DNA of 64,000 bases from HyVt-443 sp964544655 (lineage in GTDB: Bacteria > Pseudomonadota > Gammaproteobacteria > Chromatiales > Chromatiaceae). Positions 24,612 to 33,051 of the stretch are shown here, in pieces. The stretch lies in the NCBI GenBank assembly GCA_964544655.1, contig CAZJCM010000011.1, positions 12,004 to 76,003 on the forward strand, written 5' to 3'. The notes beneath the pieces were generated by a model. That model saw only the letters and a list, made by a program, of their open reading frames with translations, was not told the DNA's origin and did not search any database. The number at the start of each line of letters is the position of its first letter. The stretch's first letter is position 1. The position numbers were made by a program, and so were the translations under genes.

Positions 24612-24983
24612 TCAGCTGGGAAGCGCGCTCCCAAGGAGTGAGCCTGCATGCTCGGAAAGCCAGTCATGGATCCAATGAGCAGGATGACTGCCGCTGAAGC
24701 GGCCCAGCTCACGCCCCAGATGGAACAAAATCACCGTGGGAAACCCGCGCAAACGATAGTGGCCGGCCAGGTGCATGTTGTCATCCACCTCCACCTTGGC
24801 CAGACGCAGGCGGCCGGCATAGTCGTCGATCACCCGCTCCAAGGCCGGCGCCAGCGAAATACAGGGGGAACACCAGTCGGCCCAGAAATCCACCAGCACC
24901 GGTCCATCGTTGGAGGCGTCGATGACCTGCCGCTGAAAGCCGTCCTCATTCACATCGAAAATATATGGGGAGTCTGATTTCAT
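24612..24983 (-). CDS. Thioredoxin-domain protein with CSPC active site
   Basis: A 123-residue single thioredoxin fold without a signal peptide. The active site reads VLVDFWADWCSPC instead of the usual WCGPC. The cis-Pro loop is present in RGFPTVILFHLGRELGRFSG. Both cysteines are there, so disulfide chemistry is possible, but Gly to Ser in the motif is expected to alter the redox potential. It lacks the tetratricopeptide extension of CnoX proteins. It stands alone between mlaC and hemB. Confidence 0.88.
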   Translation of the reverse strand: MKSDSPYIFDVNEDGFQRQVIDASNDGPVLVDFWADWCSPCISLAPALERVIDDYAGRLRLAKVEVDDNMHLAGHYRLRGFPTVILFHLGRELGRFSGSHPAHWIHDWLSEHAGSLLGSALPS

Positions 24984-25218
24984 GGCGTCCGGATTCCAAG
25001 GGGATAAATAAGGGTTTGCTAATATGCCTCATCTGCAACGACGCTGCAACACCTTTGGACGGCCAGATTTAATCACGCAACCACTTTCCGGCCGTAAAGG
25101 GACGGCGGTCACCGCGGTTTCCGGAGAGGGTCTATTTTAGGTATATTGCGGGTATACTCGTAAGATATCACTTCGGGCCGTATCCCATCCCTTTACGGCG
25201 CGCTCAGGAGTCCTGCCG

Positions 25219-26232
25219 ATGTCTCATAAAACAGCCCTCTCATCCAACTACCCAGCCACCCGCATGCGCCGTATGCGCCGCGATGCGTTCTCCCGCAGGC
25301 TGATGCGGGAGACAAGCCTCACACCAGCCGATTTCATCTACCCCATCTTCGTGCTGGAAGGCAGTGGTCAGCGGGAGGCGGTGGCCTCCATGCCCGGCGT
25401 GGAGCGCCTCAGCATCGACCTGCTGGTGGCGGAAGCAAGAGAGGCGCATGCCCTAGGTATCCCGGCCCTGGCACTGTTCCCCGTCACCCCGCCGGCGGCC
25501 AAATCCGAAGATGCCCGGGAGGCCTACAACCCGGCCGGACTGGCCCAGCGGGCGGTGCGCGCCATCAAGGAGGCAGTACCGGAGTTGGGGGTGATCACCG
25601 ACGTAGCCCTCGACCCCTTCACCACCCACGGCCAGGATGGCCTGATCGACGCCACCGGCTATGTGATGAACGATGAGACGGTGGAGGTGCTGGTGAAACA
25701 GGCCCTCTCCCACGCCGCCGCCGGGGCCGACGTGGTAGCCCCATCGGACATGATGGACGGGCGTATCGGCCAGGTACGCAAGGCACTGGAGGCAGAAGGC
25801 CACATCCACACCCGCATCCTCGCCTACTCGGCCAAGTACGCCTCCAGCTTCTACGGCCCGTTCCGCGATGCGGTCGGCTCCGCCGCCAACCTGGGTGGCG
25901 GCAACAAATACACCTATCAAATGGACCCGGCCAACTCGGACGAGGCCCTGCGCGAGGTGGAGCTGGACCTGAACGAGGGCGCCGACATGGTGATGGTGAA
26001 GCCGGGCATGCCCTACCTGGATATCGTGCGCCGGGTGAAGGATCAGTTTGGTGCCCCCACCTTCGTCTATCAGGTGAGCGGCGAATACGCCATGCTGATG
26101 GCTGCGGCGCAGAACGGCTGGCTGGACGAGCGGGCGGTGGTGATGGAATCCCTGCTCTGCATCAAGCGGGCCGGTGCCGACGGCATCCTCACCTACTTCG
26201 CCAAGCGGGCGGCGCAGTGGTTGTGCGATTGA
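25219..26232 (+). CDS. hemB: Delta-aminolevulinic acid dehydratase (porphobilinogen synthase)
   Basis: The 337-residue enzyme joins two aminolevulinate molecules to porphobilinogen in heme and siroheme synthesis. Active-site lysines are in AYSAKYASSFYGPFRDA and DMVMVKPGMPYLD. The metal-binding region reads ITDVALDPFTTHGQDG, the aspartate-rich form without the three-cysteine zinc motif, so it should be a magnesium-dependent type. Start ATG at 25219 follows CAGGAG. The promoter should lie in the 235-base gap upstream. Confidence 0.97.
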   Translation: MSHKTALSSNYPATRMRRMRRDAFSRRLMRETSLTPADFIYPIFVLEGSGQREAVASMPGVERLSIDLLVAEAREAHALGIPALALFPVTPPAAKSEDAREAYNPAGLAQRAVRAIKEAVPELGVITDVALDPFTTHGQDGLIDATGYVMNDETVEVLVKQALSHAAAGADVVAPSDMMDGRIGQVRKALEAEGHIHTRILAYSAKYASSFYGPFRDAVGSAANLGGGNKYTYQMDPANSDEALREVELDLNEGADMVMVKPGMPYLDIVRRVKDQFGAPTFVYQVSGEYAMLMAAAQNGWLDERAVVMESLLCIKRAGADGILTYFAKRAAQWLCD

Positions 26233-26313
26233 AGGGGTTTGACTCCAACCCCTGAGGCAGACGCCGACCCCTGGCGCACAACACTTTGCTTTGCCGGATT
26301 AACATTACCCGCC

Positions 26314-27129
26314 ATGAAAAAAGACCAATACGCCGTCATCGGCAATCCCATCGAGCACAGCAAATCACCCCTGATCCACCGGCTGTTCGCCGAGCAGACA
26401 GGGCAGGCGATGGAATATGGCCGCATCCTGGGTAATCCTGACGATTTCAAAGGTGACGTGCAGCGCTTCATCGGGCAAGGCGGGCGCGGTCTCAATGTCA
26501 CCGTTCCGTTCAAGGAGATGGCCTGGCGGCTGGCGGATCAACTCAGCGAGCGGGCACAGCGGGCGGGGGCGGTCAACACCCTGATCCTGCTGGAGGACGG
26601 CCGCCTGCGCGGCGACAACACCGACGGCGTGGGGCTGGTGCACGATCTGGTGCGCAATCATGGCTGCGCCCTGAGCGGCAGCCGCATCCTGCTGCTGGGC
26701 GCCGGTGGCGCCGCCCGCGGCGTACTGGATCCCCTGTTGGAGAGCGGCCCGGAACGACTGCTGATCGCCAACCGGACGGCAACCAGGGCGCTGGCCCTGG
26801 CAGATGAGTGGAAAACGGCAGGCCCGGTGAGCGGCTGCGGACTGGAGGAACTGTCCGGGCAACACTTCGACCTCATCATCAATGCCACCGCGGCCGGACT
26901 GGCCGGCCAGGTACCGGAGATCCCCAATGATCTGTTGCTTCCTGGCGGCTGGTGCTACGACATGATGTATGCGCAAACGCCCACTGCCTTCGTGCGCTGG
27001 GGCCTGGAACACGGCGCCGCCAAGGCCCTGGACGGCCTGGGCATGCTGGTGGAGCAGGCGGCGGAGTCCTTCTTCCTGTGGCGCGGGGTACGGCCTGACA
27101 CCAGGGAAGTGATCAGGGCATTGCGTTAA
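26314..27129 (+). CDS. aroE: Shikimate dehydrogenase (NADP+)
   Basis: A 271-residue enzyme of the shikimate pathway. MKKDQYAVIGNPIEHSKSPLIH at the N-terminus holds the substrate-binding serines; LNVTVPFKE has the catalytic Lys, and DNTDGVGLVHDL the catalytic Asp. The NADP fold contains LLLGAGGAARGVLDPLL and ANRTATRA. The ATG at 26314 is used because the longer frame from 26239 adds residues unlike any AroE. It follows hemB at 81 bases. Confidence 0.96.
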   Translation: MKKDQYAVIGNPIEHSKSPLIHRLFAEQTGQAMEYGRILGNPDDFKGDVQRFIGQGGRGLNVTVPFKEMAWRLADQLSERAQRAGAVNTLILLEDGRLRGDNTDGVGLVHDLVRNHGCALSGSRILLLGAGGAARGVLDPLLESGPERLLIANRTATRALALADEWKTAGPVSGCGLEELSGQHFDLIINATAAGLAGQVPEIPNDLLLPGGWCYDMMYAQTPTAFVRWGLEHGAAKALDGLGMLVEQAAESFFLWRGVRPDTREVIRALR

Positions 27130-27137
27130 ACAGGTTG

Positions 27138-27671
27138 TCAACCAGCCTGATACTGAGCAGCGAGCCGGGCATAGTTGTCCGCCACATAGTCGAAGTATTC
27201 CATTTCCTCATCAGTAAGCGCCCGCACCTTACGGGCGGGTGAGCCGCGCCACAGCCAGCCGCTGGTCAACACCTTGCCCGGCGCCACCAGGCTGCCGGCG
27301 GCGAGGATCACATGGGGCTCGATCACCGCCCCGTCCATTATCACCGAACTCATACCGATCAGGCAGTGATGGCCGATCTCGCAACCGTGCAGCATCACCT
27401 TGTGGCCCACGGTGACCGCATCGCCGATGATCAGTGGAAAACCACCAGGATTGAAACGGCTGTCATGGGTCACATGCAACACACTGCCATCCTGGATGTT
27501 GGTCCGCGCGCCGATACGGATGCGGTGGATATCACCGCGCACCACGGTGAGCGGCCAGATGGATGAGCCGGCCCCGATCTCCACGTCACCGATCACCACT
27601 GCCGTCTCGTCCACCCAGGCCGACGAATCGACACGGGGCACCTTCCCCGCAAAGGGCCGAATTTCACTCAT
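27138..27671 (-). CDS. Gamma-class carbonic anhydrase-like hexapeptide protein (YrdA/PaaY type)
   Basis: A 177-residue left-handed beta-helix protein. Hexapeptide repeats run from about residue 22 to 130, and the three metal-ligand His appear in VLHVTHD and in VGHKVMLHGCEIGHH. The ATG at 27671 has GGAG five bases upstream and gives MSEIRPFAGKVPRVD, typical of the family; a longer frame is possible but unneeded. Members bind zinc or iron, and only some have proven carbonic anhydrase activity. It is convergent with aroE with eight bases between. Confidence 0.9.
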   Translation of the reverse strand: MSEIRPFAGKVPRVDSSAWVDETAVVIGDVEIGAGSSIWPLTVVRGDIHRIRIGARTNIQDGSVLHVTHDSRFNPGGFPLIIGDAVTVGHKVMLHGCEIGHHCLIGMSSVIMDGAVIEPHVILAAGSLVAPGKVLTSGWLWRGSPARKVRALTDEEMEYFDYVADNYARLAAQYQAG

Positions 27672-27722
27672 CACGTACTCCACAGAGCTGCCATAACCCA
27701 TTGTCCAACAGTCGGCGGATAG

Positions 27723-27767
27723 AAAAAAGCCCGGTGCTAACAGCCCTTGCGGGAAGAGCAGCCGGGC
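27723..27767 (-). terminator. Intrinsic terminator of the VPLPA-CTERM gene
   Basis: On the minus strand a GC-rich stem (27729-27738 with 27757-27767, one bulged base) is followed by six T. It lies 13 bases past the stop of the gene ending at 27781. Confidence 0.8.
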
Positions 27768-27780
27768 ATGCCTTCGTCAG

Positions 27781-28650
27781 TCAATGGCACTTCTTCCGCT
27801 TATTGCCGGCGAACCCCATCAGCCCAAGCGCCGAGAGGAACAGGGGCAGTGCAGCCGGGAGCGGAACCGCAGAGACATCGAGACTGATGGTTGAAAATGC
27901 GTCAACCGCCTCATCAGACCCTTCACCGGAGAGGTCCATATTTGCATCCGTCCCCAGATGCAGGCCGATGATGTCACCGATATGGGCCATGAAGAAACCA
28001 TTATCGTCACCATCGAACCCGTCACCAGATGAAACCTCTATCACCTCATGATTCCAGACCCAGTTCACCGGCGGATCACTGGCGGGGTTGCCATCGTTCA
28101 GGGTGATGCCAAAGCGATTATCACCGCCAAGATCGCTATAGGCGCCGGTGACCGACGCGGCGCCGGCAGTGGTGGTATCGAGCCAAGCGGCCCAGCTCCA
28201 ATCCACTCTCACCGCCTGACCCATGGCTTCACCTTGCCCAGGGATGATCTGCAGCAGAACCCCATTGGTAACCGCAGGCTGTACGGTGTTGGCATTGCCA
28301 TAACCGAAGGCATGGCCGTTGGCGTCATCGGACCAGGCACTCCCCCAGGCACTCATATCCAGCATGGCCGAAGAACCATTCAGCATCAATGATCCAAATC
28401 CCCCGACATCGATTTCCACACTCCCACCACCTGCGCCTGTCGCTGATGCCTGTTGCCCACTCTCCGCAAAATCCATTCCCCAGCCCACATCCACCCCCGG
28501 CTGATCAGTTACAGCGGCACCATTTACCGCCGTGGCATCGGACTGCGAATGGATACCGCCTCCGAGGTAGGTGAACTCCGCAGCAGTCACTGCGCCACTG
28601 AGACCCATCATCGCCGCCGTCATGGCAGCCACCAGATATTTTCTGTACAT
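27781..28650 (-). CDS. VPLPA-CTERM sorted extracellular protein
   Basis: A 289-residue protein with signal peptide MYRKYLVAAMTAAMMGLSGAVTAAE and a C-terminal sorting signal: VPLPAALPLFLSALGLMGFA followed by the basic cluster NKRKK. This tripartite end marks proteins handled by an exosortase/PEP-CTERM-like system, which removes the tail at the membrane and exports the protein, often into extracellular matrix. The mature part is rich in Gly, Asp, Ser, Ala and Trp, has no cysteine, and shows WVWNHEVIEVSSGDGFDGDDNGF, which could bind calcium. No exosortase gene is in the window. The gene is monocistronic with a terminator. Confidence 0.85.
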   Translation of the reverse strand: MYRKYLVAAMTAAMMGLSGAVTAAEFTYLGGGIHSQSDATAVNGAAVTDQPGVDVGWGMDFAESGQQASATGAGGGSVEIDVGGFGSLMLNGSSAMLDMSAWGSAWSDDANGHAFGYGNANTVQPAVTNGVLLQIIPGQGEAMGQAVRVDWSWAAWLDTTTAGAASVTGAYSDLGGDNRFGITLNDGNPASDPPVNWVWNHEVIEVSSGDGFDGDDNGFFMAHIGDIIGLHLGTDANMDLSGEGSDEAVDAFSTISLDVSAVPLPAALPLFLSALGLMGFAGNKRKKCH

Positions 28651-29083
28651 ACGTCACTCCTCAACTGCTCGGGAACGCCTACCCTTCAGCATGTCATCCC
28701 TGGCGTGCTGACGCCCCCTCTTCCGGACAATATTCCCTTAAATTCAGAGTAAAAAAGTACCAATCAACAAGGTGTCTAAAAAATCTCCGGTTCATTCATG
28801 GAAAAAACCTCACCCCCCTTTCCGACATACCCCAAGAACTGAAACAAGAGCCAACACCGGGGATCGATGCCTTACCTTATTGATATGCATAAAAAATGCC
28901 CGGCCACGGAGATATTTTTGAATATCAGAACGTTATACTTTCAGGCGCCCACATCGAAACTGCGTCTCAAGCAAATATGTAAAAAAAACTGACATCCAGG
29001 CCAGCGGGGCTCATGGTGAGTGCCCCAGTCAGTTATGCCTCCCCCCCCCTGAATGCCGGCCCACACCGCAACTTGCAGTGTGA
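28651..29083. other. AT-richer intergenic region
   Basis: The 433 bases between the VPLPA-CTERM gene and the acyltransferase are clearly more AT-rich than the genes around them. No coding sequence is supported. The left part should contain the promoter of the VPLPA-CTERM gene; the right end holds the acyltransferase terminator at 28981-29032. A run of ten C is at 29042-29051. Confidence 0.55.
28981..29032 (-). terminator. Intrinsic terminator of the acyltransferase gene
   Basis: On the minus strand CTGAC pairs with GTCAG around an inner GGGGC/GCCCC stem, followed by eight T at 28981-28988. The stem is imperfect but the T-run and location after the stop at 29084 support the call. Confidence 0.7.
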
Positions 29084-29830
29084 TCAATCCAGGTATCTGG
29101 CCTGCCATTCCAGATAGCGCTGGCGGACAAACTCGCCATAGGCGGCCTTGTCATCGAAATCGCCGGGGTCGAAGGCATCATATAGATAGTAATTGGCCCG
29201 GTTGTTGACCGTGGTCATCAGATCGAGCAGTTTCTGCGGCAGGGTCTGGTCACCCCAGTAGAAATCGTTCTGGGCCTCGTAGTGGATAAACACTGGCACG
29301 ATGGGGATGCCGGTCCGCAGGGAGATATCGAACACCCCGTAGCGAAACTCATGATGGATGCGCTTGTCTTTCACCCCGCCCTCAGGATAGAGCGCCACGT
29401 TGCGCCCCCGCGCCAGGGTGTCCATGATCTCCTGCGCCGCCCGGCCACGGGATCTCCGCGACTCCCGGTGCACGAACAGGGTGCCGGCCGCGGCCGAGAT
29501 ACGCCCCACCAGCCACCAGTGACGCACCTCGGCCTTAGCCAGGCAATCCACATCGAACAGGGCGGGAATACCGATATCCTCGAAGGCGGAGGGGTGGTTG
29601 GCGATCAGCAGGTAACGCTCCGGCAGTGGGTGCCGGTTCTTCTGCTGCAGCCGCAACTCAACCCCCAGCGCATCGACGAAGGCCAGGCACCAGAAATGGA
29701 ACAACCAACGATACCAGCGGCTGCCGCAGACCCCCGGCAGATAGCTGACCAGGTACATGGGCAGCGTCAGCACAGTCAACTCCAGCCAACCGATCGACAT
29801 CCACAGAATTCGCAGCAGGATACGAATCAT
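29084..29830 (-). CDS. PlsC-like lysophospholipid acyltransferase family protein
   Basis: A 248-residue protein with a hydrophobic N-terminus (about 3-32) that anchors it to the inner membrane. The catalytic motif appears as NHPSAFED, an HX4E/D form of the usual NHxxxxD. RRSRGRAAQE and LYPEGGVKD correspond to the later acyltransferase blocks, with EGG in place of the usual EGT. Family members acylate lysophosphatidic acid or similar lipids; because the motifs are non-standard the acceptor is uncertain. Confidence 0.82.
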   Translation of the reverse strand: MIRILLRILWMSIGWLELTVLTLPMYLVSYLPGVCGSRWYRWLFHFWCLAFVDALGVELRLQQKNRHPLPERYLLIANHPSAFEDIGIPALFDVDCLAKAEVRHWWLVGRISAAAGTLFVHRESRRSRGRAAQEIMDTLARGRNVALYPEGGVKDKRIHHEFRYGVFDISLRTGIPIVPVFIHYEAQNDFYWGDQTLPQKLLDLMTTVNNRANYYLYDAFDPGDFDDKAAYGEFVRQRYLEWQARYLD

Positions 29831-30136
29831 AATCCTCTTCTCTTCTCCAATTTGCGCCCTATTTTGACCCAGAGCCGGCTTGATGTCCTCTCTGGCGGAG
29901 CCCGCCGGTCATAAGCGTCGCTCAGCATGTCGTACGGCTGCCCCAAACCGGGTTCTGGATCTTCTTCAGCCTGACCGCCGGTTTCACCAGTACCTGCACC
30001 GCTCCCACATGGATGCTCTCGATCTGACAGGGTGAGGGAAAGACTGTCTGCAACCAGTCATTCATGGCAGAATAGCCCTCTCGACCGGCCCGTAAACAGG
30101 CCGGATAATCAACTGTTTCAAAAGGTTACAAATTAC
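29831..30136. other. Divergent intergenic region before prlC
   Basis: The 306 bases separate the acyltransferase (minus) from prlC (plus). A 47-codon minus-strand frame at 29922-30065 has a protein-like composition and is listed with low confidence. No clear promoter or terminator was seen. Confidence 0.45.
29922..30065 (-). CDS. Possible 47-residue small protein
   Basis: An ATG at 30065 opens a frame encoding MNDWLQTVFPSPCQIESIHV and a further 27 residues, ending GSRTTC. The only purine-rich site, GAGAGGG, is about 12 bases upstream of the start, too far for a good ribosome binding site. No family is recognised. It may be chance or a remnant. Confidence 0.2.
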   Translation of the reverse strand: MNDWLQTVFPSPCQIESIHVGAVQVLVKPAVRLKKIQNPVWGSRTTC

Positions 30137-32179
30137 GTGACAACAGATGAAAACCCCCTGCTGAATCTGTCGGGCCTACCCCCTTTCTCCCGCATCAGAC
30201 CGGAGCACGTGGAGCCGGCCATCGACCGGCTGCTGGCCGAAGGCAGAGAGCAGATCGCCGCCCTGCTCGACCAGGGCGCCCCCTATACCTGGGACAACCT
30301 GATCGAACCCCTGGAGCGGCTCGACGACCGTATCGGCCGCGCCTGGTCGCCGGTGAGCCACATGAATTCCGTGGTGGACAGCGAGCCCCTGCGCGCCGCC
30401 TATAACGCCTGCCTGCCGAAACTGAGCGACTACGCCACCGAGATCGGCCAGAACGAGCGGCTGCAGGCAGCGTACCAGGCGGTGGCTGACGGGGATGAAG
30501 CATTGGACCACGCCCAGCGCAAGCTGCTGGAGAACGCCCTGCGTGACTTCCACCTCTCCGGCGTCGACCTGCCAGAGGCGGAGAAGGCCCGCTTCAAGGA
30601 GATCAGCCAGGCACTGTCCCAACTCACCACCAAATACTCGGAGAACCTGCTCGACGCCACCCACGCCTGGAGCAAGCTGATCACTGACGTGGAACAGCTC
30701 GCCGGCCTGCCCGAATCGGCCCTGGACCTGGCCCGCCAGACGGCGGAACAGCGCGGCGAGGAGGGCTGGCTGCTGACCCTGGAGTTCCCCTCCTACCTGC
30801 CGGTGATGAACTACGCCGACGACCGCGAGCTGCGCCGGGAACTGTATGAGGCGTTCGCCACCCGCGCCTCCGACCAAGGCCCCCATGCCGGCAAATGGGA
30901 CAATACGGCGATCATGGAACAGATCCTCGCCCTGCGCCATGAGCAGGCCCGATTGCTCGGCTTCGCCAACTACGCCGAGCGCTCACTGGCACGCAAGATG
31001 GCCCGCTCCTGCGAACAGGTCACCGGCTTCCTGGCAGAACTGGCGCAGAAGGCCCGATCCCAGGCCAAGCGAGAATTGGCAGAACTGCAGCAGTTCGCCC
31101 GCGAGCACCACGGCGTGGATGAACTGGCGGCCTGGGACATCGGCTACTACGCGGAAAAACTGCGTCAGCACCGCTACGACATCACCCAGGAGCAGCTGAA
31201 GCCCTATTTTCCCGAAGACCGGGTGATCAACGGCATGTTCGAGGTGGTGCAACAGCTCTACGGCATCCAGATCAGCGAGACCGAGGGCGTGGACACCTGG
31301 CATCCGGACGTGCGCTTCTTCGAGATCCGCGATGCCGACCGGCAACTGCGCGGCCAGTTCTACCTGGACCTCTACGCCCGCCCGCACAAGCGCGGTGGCG
31401 CCTGGATGGACGGCTGCATCGACCGCATGTTCAACGCCGAGTGCGATCAGCTGCCGGTGGCCTTCCTCACCTGCAACTTCTCGCCGCCGGTAGGCGACAA
31501 ACCGGCCCTGTTCACCCACGACGAGGTGGAGACTCTGTTCCACGAATTCGGCCATGGTCTGCACCACCTGCTGACCCGCATCGACTATCCGGGTGTGGCC
31601 GGCATCAACGGCGTCGCCTGGGACGCGGTGGAACTGCCGAGCCAGTTCATGGAGAACTGGTGCTGGGAACGGGAGGCGCTGATGCAGATCTCCGGCCACT
31701 ATGAGACCGGTGAGCCGATACCCGATGAGCTGTATGAGAAGATGAAGGCGGCGAAGAACTTCCAGTCCGCCATGCAGATGGTGCGGCAACTGGAGTTCGG
31801 CCTGTTCGACTTCCGCATCCATCAGGAGTACGACCCGGACCGGGGCGGCCGTATCTATGAGATCCTGCACCAGGTACGGGAGCAGGTCGCTGTAGTGCGG
31901 CCGCCTGAGTGGAACCGCTTCGCCCACGGCTTCTCCCACATCTTCGCCGGGGGCTACGCCGCCGGCTACTACAGCTACAAATGGGCCGAGGTATTGTCGG
32001 CGGACGCCTTCTCCCTGTTCGAAGAACGGGGTATCTTCGACCGCGCCACCGGCGAGGCCTTTCTGCATAACATCCTGGAGCAGGGAGGCTCCCGTGACGC
32101 CATGGAACTGTTCGTCGCCTTCCGCGGGCGCGAGCCCCGCATCGAGCCCCTGCTCCGCCACTCGGGCATCGCTGCCTGA
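30137..32179 (+). CDS. prlC: Oligopeptidase A (M3 metallopeptidase)
   Basis: A 680-residue cytosolic zinc peptidase that degrades oligopeptides including cleaved signal peptides. The zinc motif is HEFGHGLHHLL (about residues 467-477) and the third ligand Glu lies in WDAVELPSQFMENW. The GTG at 30137 is chosen over an upstream ATG at 30032 because it gives TTDENPLLNLSGLPPFSRI, the standard N-terminus, and exactly the length of E. coli PrlC. The stop overlaps the next gene start (TGATG). Confidence 0.96.
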   Translation: MTTDENPLLNLSGLPPFSRIRPEHVEPAIDRLLAEGREQIAALLDQGAPYTWDNLIEPLERLDDRIGRAWSPVSHMNSVVDSEPLRAAYNACLPKLSDYATEIGQNERLQAAYQAVADGDEALDHAQRKLLENALRDFHLSGVDLPEAEKARFKEISQALSQLTTKYSENLLDATHAWSKLITDVEQLAGLPESALDLARQTAEQRGEEGWLLTLEFPSYLPVMNYADDRELRRELYEAFATRASDQGPHAGKWDNTAIMEQILALRHEQARLLGFANYAERSLARKMARSCEQVTGFLAELAQKARSQAKRELAELQQFAREHHGVDELAAWDIGYYAEKLRQHRYDITQEQLKPYFPEDRVINGMFEVVQQLYGIQISETEGVDTWHPDVRFFEIRDADRQLRGQFYLDLYARPHKRGGAWMDGCIDRMFNAECDQLPVAFLTCNFSPPVGDKPALFTHDEVETLFHEFGHGLHHLLTRIDYPGVAGINGVAWDAVELPSQFMENWCWEREALMQISGHYETGEPIPDELYEKMKAAKNFQSAMQMVRQLEFGLFDFRIHQEYDPDRGGRIYEILHQVREQVAVVRPPEWNRFAHGFSHIFAGGYAAGYYSYKWAEVLSADAFSLFEERGIFDRATGEAFLHNILEQGGSRDAMELFVAFRGREPRIEPLLRHSGIAA

Positions 32180-32904
32180 TGCGCAGGTTGGCCACAGCCA
32201 TCGTCTTCGGCCTGCTGCTGGCGACTACGGCGGCATGGGGCGCCCGCATTACCGACCAACTGCTGGCGGGCTTCTACGCCAACCCGGACAGCACCAGCCA
32301 GCCGCTCAAGGTGCTGCCCAGCGGTACCCCTGTGGAGGTGCTGGAGAACAAGGGTGAATTCGCCCGCGTACGCCTGGGTGACAACAGCGAAGGCTGGGTG
32401 GAGAGACGCTTCATCACCGATGCCAAACCGGCCAAGGTGCAACTGCTGGAGTTGCAGGCGCGCCACGGCGCCCTGCAACGGGAGCTGGCCCAGGCCCGCC
32501 GTGAGCTGAAGCAGCTACGCGGCGGCACCCCGGCCGTACAGGCCCTGGAGCAGACCCTGGCCGCCACCCGGGAAGAGCTTGCCCGTCTGCGCCGGCAACA
32601 ACCTGACAGCGAGGCAGATACCGACCAGACCCAGGCAGCGGACCCAGGACTGGAACGGCTGGAACAGCGCCTGATCGAGCTGGAGGCCCAGAATGAACTG
32701 CTGCGCGAACGCATGAGCGAGGCGGCGGCCCTGCTCGGCGCCGCACCTCCCGATGCGGATCAGGCACAGCAGGCACCAGCCGGCTTCACTCTGCACCCCT
32801 GGCATCTACCCCTGCTTGCACTGCTCCTGCTGGTCGCCTTCCTCGCCGGCATCGCATTCAAGAACTATCGCATGGCACGGCGTTATGGCAGCTTCAGGTT
32901 TTAG
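32179..32904 (+). CDS. SH3-domain, coiled-coil, membrane-anchored protein (YgiM/TIGR04211-like)
   Basis: A 241-residue protein. It has a signal peptide (MRRLATAIVFGLLLATTAAWGA), a bacterial SH3 domain (about 28-90: GFYANPDSTSQPLKVLPSGT ... NSEGWVERRFI), a coiled coil (about 95-200, Leu/Glu/Arg/Gln-rich), and a C-terminal membrane helix (LPLLALLLLVAFLAGIAF) with a basic end. This architecture matches the YgiM group. It probably sits in the periplasm tied to the inner membrane, perhaps sensing cell wall. It is translationally coupled to prlC. Confidence 0.88.
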   Translation: MRRLATAIVFGLLLATTAAWGARITDQLLAGFYANPDSTSQPLKVLPSGTPVEVLENKGEFARVRLGDNSEGWVERRFITDAKPAKVQLLELQARHGALQRELAQARRELKQLRGGTPAVQALEQTLAATREELARLRRQQPDSEADTDQTQAADPGLERLEQRLIELEAQNELLRERMSEAAALLGAAPPDADQAQQAPAGFTLHPWHLPLLALLLLVAFLAGIAFKNYRMARRYGSFRF

Positions 32905-32993
32905 CATAAGGGGCCATATATGGGACCATGCTGCATATATTCTGTGTTTCAACGCCATGTATAGTGGCAGTATGACTCCAATCCCTTTCCTCG

Positions 32994-33022
32994 ATTCGCA
33001 TCTATTTGCGTTCATTCGCGGC
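32994..33022 (-). repeat. GCGAAT 10-base-period repeat, copy 1
   Basis: Read on the minus strand: GCC, then units GCGAATGAAC, GCAAATAGAT and GCGAAT, giving a 10-base period. A second copy with GCC-GCGAATGAAC-GCGAAT is at 54758-54776. It ends 29 bases before ubiD. Confidence 0.55.
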
Positions 33023-33051
33023 AAAAAATAACCAATCATTTCGGCAATAGC

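Noticed and set aside
30983..32161. 392-codon minus-strand frame opposite prlC
   Set aside because: Antisense shadow of the prlC catalytic region with no recognisable features.
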